NCBI GenBank assembly: GCA_904501845.1
Contig: CAJGCH010000197.1
Span: 1-5,747, forward strand
Direction: 5' to 3'
Origin: an uncultured Bacillaceae bacterium
GTDB lineage: Bacteria; Bacillota; Bacilli; Bacillales; Pradoshiaceae
Length of the DNA stretch: 5,747 nt
The position numbers and the translations under genes are program-made. Shown here in pieces: positions 5,442 through 5,747 of this stretch (position 1 is the first letter of the stretch; each line of letters opens with the position of its first letter). The notes beneath the pieces were generated by a model. It was not told the origin of the DNA and made no database searches. It was given only the letters and a program-made list of their open reading frames with translations.

Positions 5442-5747
5442 TTATGCTCTGCCATAGCCCTGCCTTCGCAGCCAGCTGGCGCAAAGTCCTGTCCATCGGG
5501 CTGTGTCTGGTTCCTCTTCTGCAAGACCAAGACCATGGCGTCCATGCTCGAAAACATGAAGCTCATATGGCACTTTTGCTGTGCTTAATCGAACTGCATA
5601 CATCAGGCTGTTTATGACAGGGACCGATTGGTCATCTGCCGTATGCCAAAGGAAGGTCGGCGGTGTGTGTTTGCTGACATGGCTATCCAGTGACAGAAGT
5701 TCGCGTGTCTTTTGATCCGGTTGTTCCCCAAGCAAGCAGGCAAGGGA
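5442..5747 (-). CDS. Alpha/beta-hydrolase esterase (acetyl esterase/dienelactone hydrolase-like), C-terminal part
   Basis: The frame is open to the right window edge, so the N-terminal part, with the expected nucleophile serine, is missing. The TTG at 5733-5735 is not taken as a start, because protein-like sequence continues upstream of it (SLACLLGEQPD). The visible 101 residues are the C-terminal end of an alpha/beta-hydrolase fold. PPTFLWHTADDQSVP (29-43) carries the catalytic-acid motif DxxVP (D39), and VFEHGRHGLGLA (65-76) carries the catalytic histidine in G-x-H-G (H71). PTFLWHTADDxxVP followed by ELHxFxxGxHGLGLA is typical of acetyl-esterase/xylan-esterase-like hydrolases in Firmicutes, which are often loosely named. 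The natural substrate cannot be told from this part. The gene converges on gdh, with stops 47 bp apart and a shared hairpin between them. Confidence 0.8.
   Translation of the reverse strand, partial: SLACLLGEQPDQKTRELLSLDSHVSKHTPPTFLWHTADDQSVPVINSLMYAVRLSTAKVPYELHVFEHGRHGLGLAEEEPDTARWTGLCASWLRRQGYGRA

Noticed and set aside
5192..5588. Minus frame 5192-5566 and + frame 5397-5588 across the gdh 3' end
   Set aside because: The minus frame runs through gdh and the terminator hairpin; the + frame is antisense to the esterase. Neither resembles a protein family.

Overview
The window looks like a piece of a Bacillaceae-type Firmicute chromosome. The supporting signs are strong AGGAGG-like ribosome binding sites, one GTG start, moderate G+C coding with AT-rich gaps, a surface protein carrying S-layer homology (SLH) domains, and a glucose-uptake/glucose-dehydrogenase gene pair typical of endospore-forming bacilli. 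The exact genus cannot be fixed from this sequence. I found no mobile element, CRISPR array, rRNA or tRNA.

Layout: (1) Positions 1-378 hold the C-terminal part of a PP2C-like protein phosphatase on the + strand, followed by hairpins at 465-514. (2) Positions 576-629 form a terminator for the minus-strand gene at 642-2741, a secreted 5'-nucleotidase-family enzyme with N-terminal SLH domains. (3) Upstream of it on the same strand lies a small class I SAM-dependent methyltransferase (2918-3562), separated by an AT-rich gap of 176 bp with a TATAAT element and a spaced 9-bp direct repeat. (4) Diverging from the methyltransferase across about 180 bp is a two-gene + strand operon: a GlcU-type glucose permease (3740-4591) and, 17 bp after its stop, an NAD(P)-dependent glucose 1-dehydrogenase (4609-5394). 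(5) A 12-bp perfect hairpin at 5400-5440 ends this operon and probably also ends the converging minus-strand gene, an alpha/beta-hydrolase esterase cut by the right window edge (5442-5747).

How the genes work together: only glcU and gdh clearly form one pathway. GlcU brings glucose in without phosphorylation and Gdh oxidises it to gluconolactone, giving NAD(P)H and gluconate. In Bacillus subtilis this pair is a forespore operon linked to spore germination. The nucleotidase is probably a cell-wall-held scavenger of nucleotides and phosphate. The phosphatase, methyltransferase and esterase have no visible functional link to it or to each other.

I see no sign of a previously undescribed system. 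The points most worth checking are the spaced repeat at the nucleotidase promoter, the naturally occurring Leu252 in the glucose dehydrogenase, the lack of a recognisable sporulation promoter ahead of glcU, and the SLH-anchored nucleotidase architecture.
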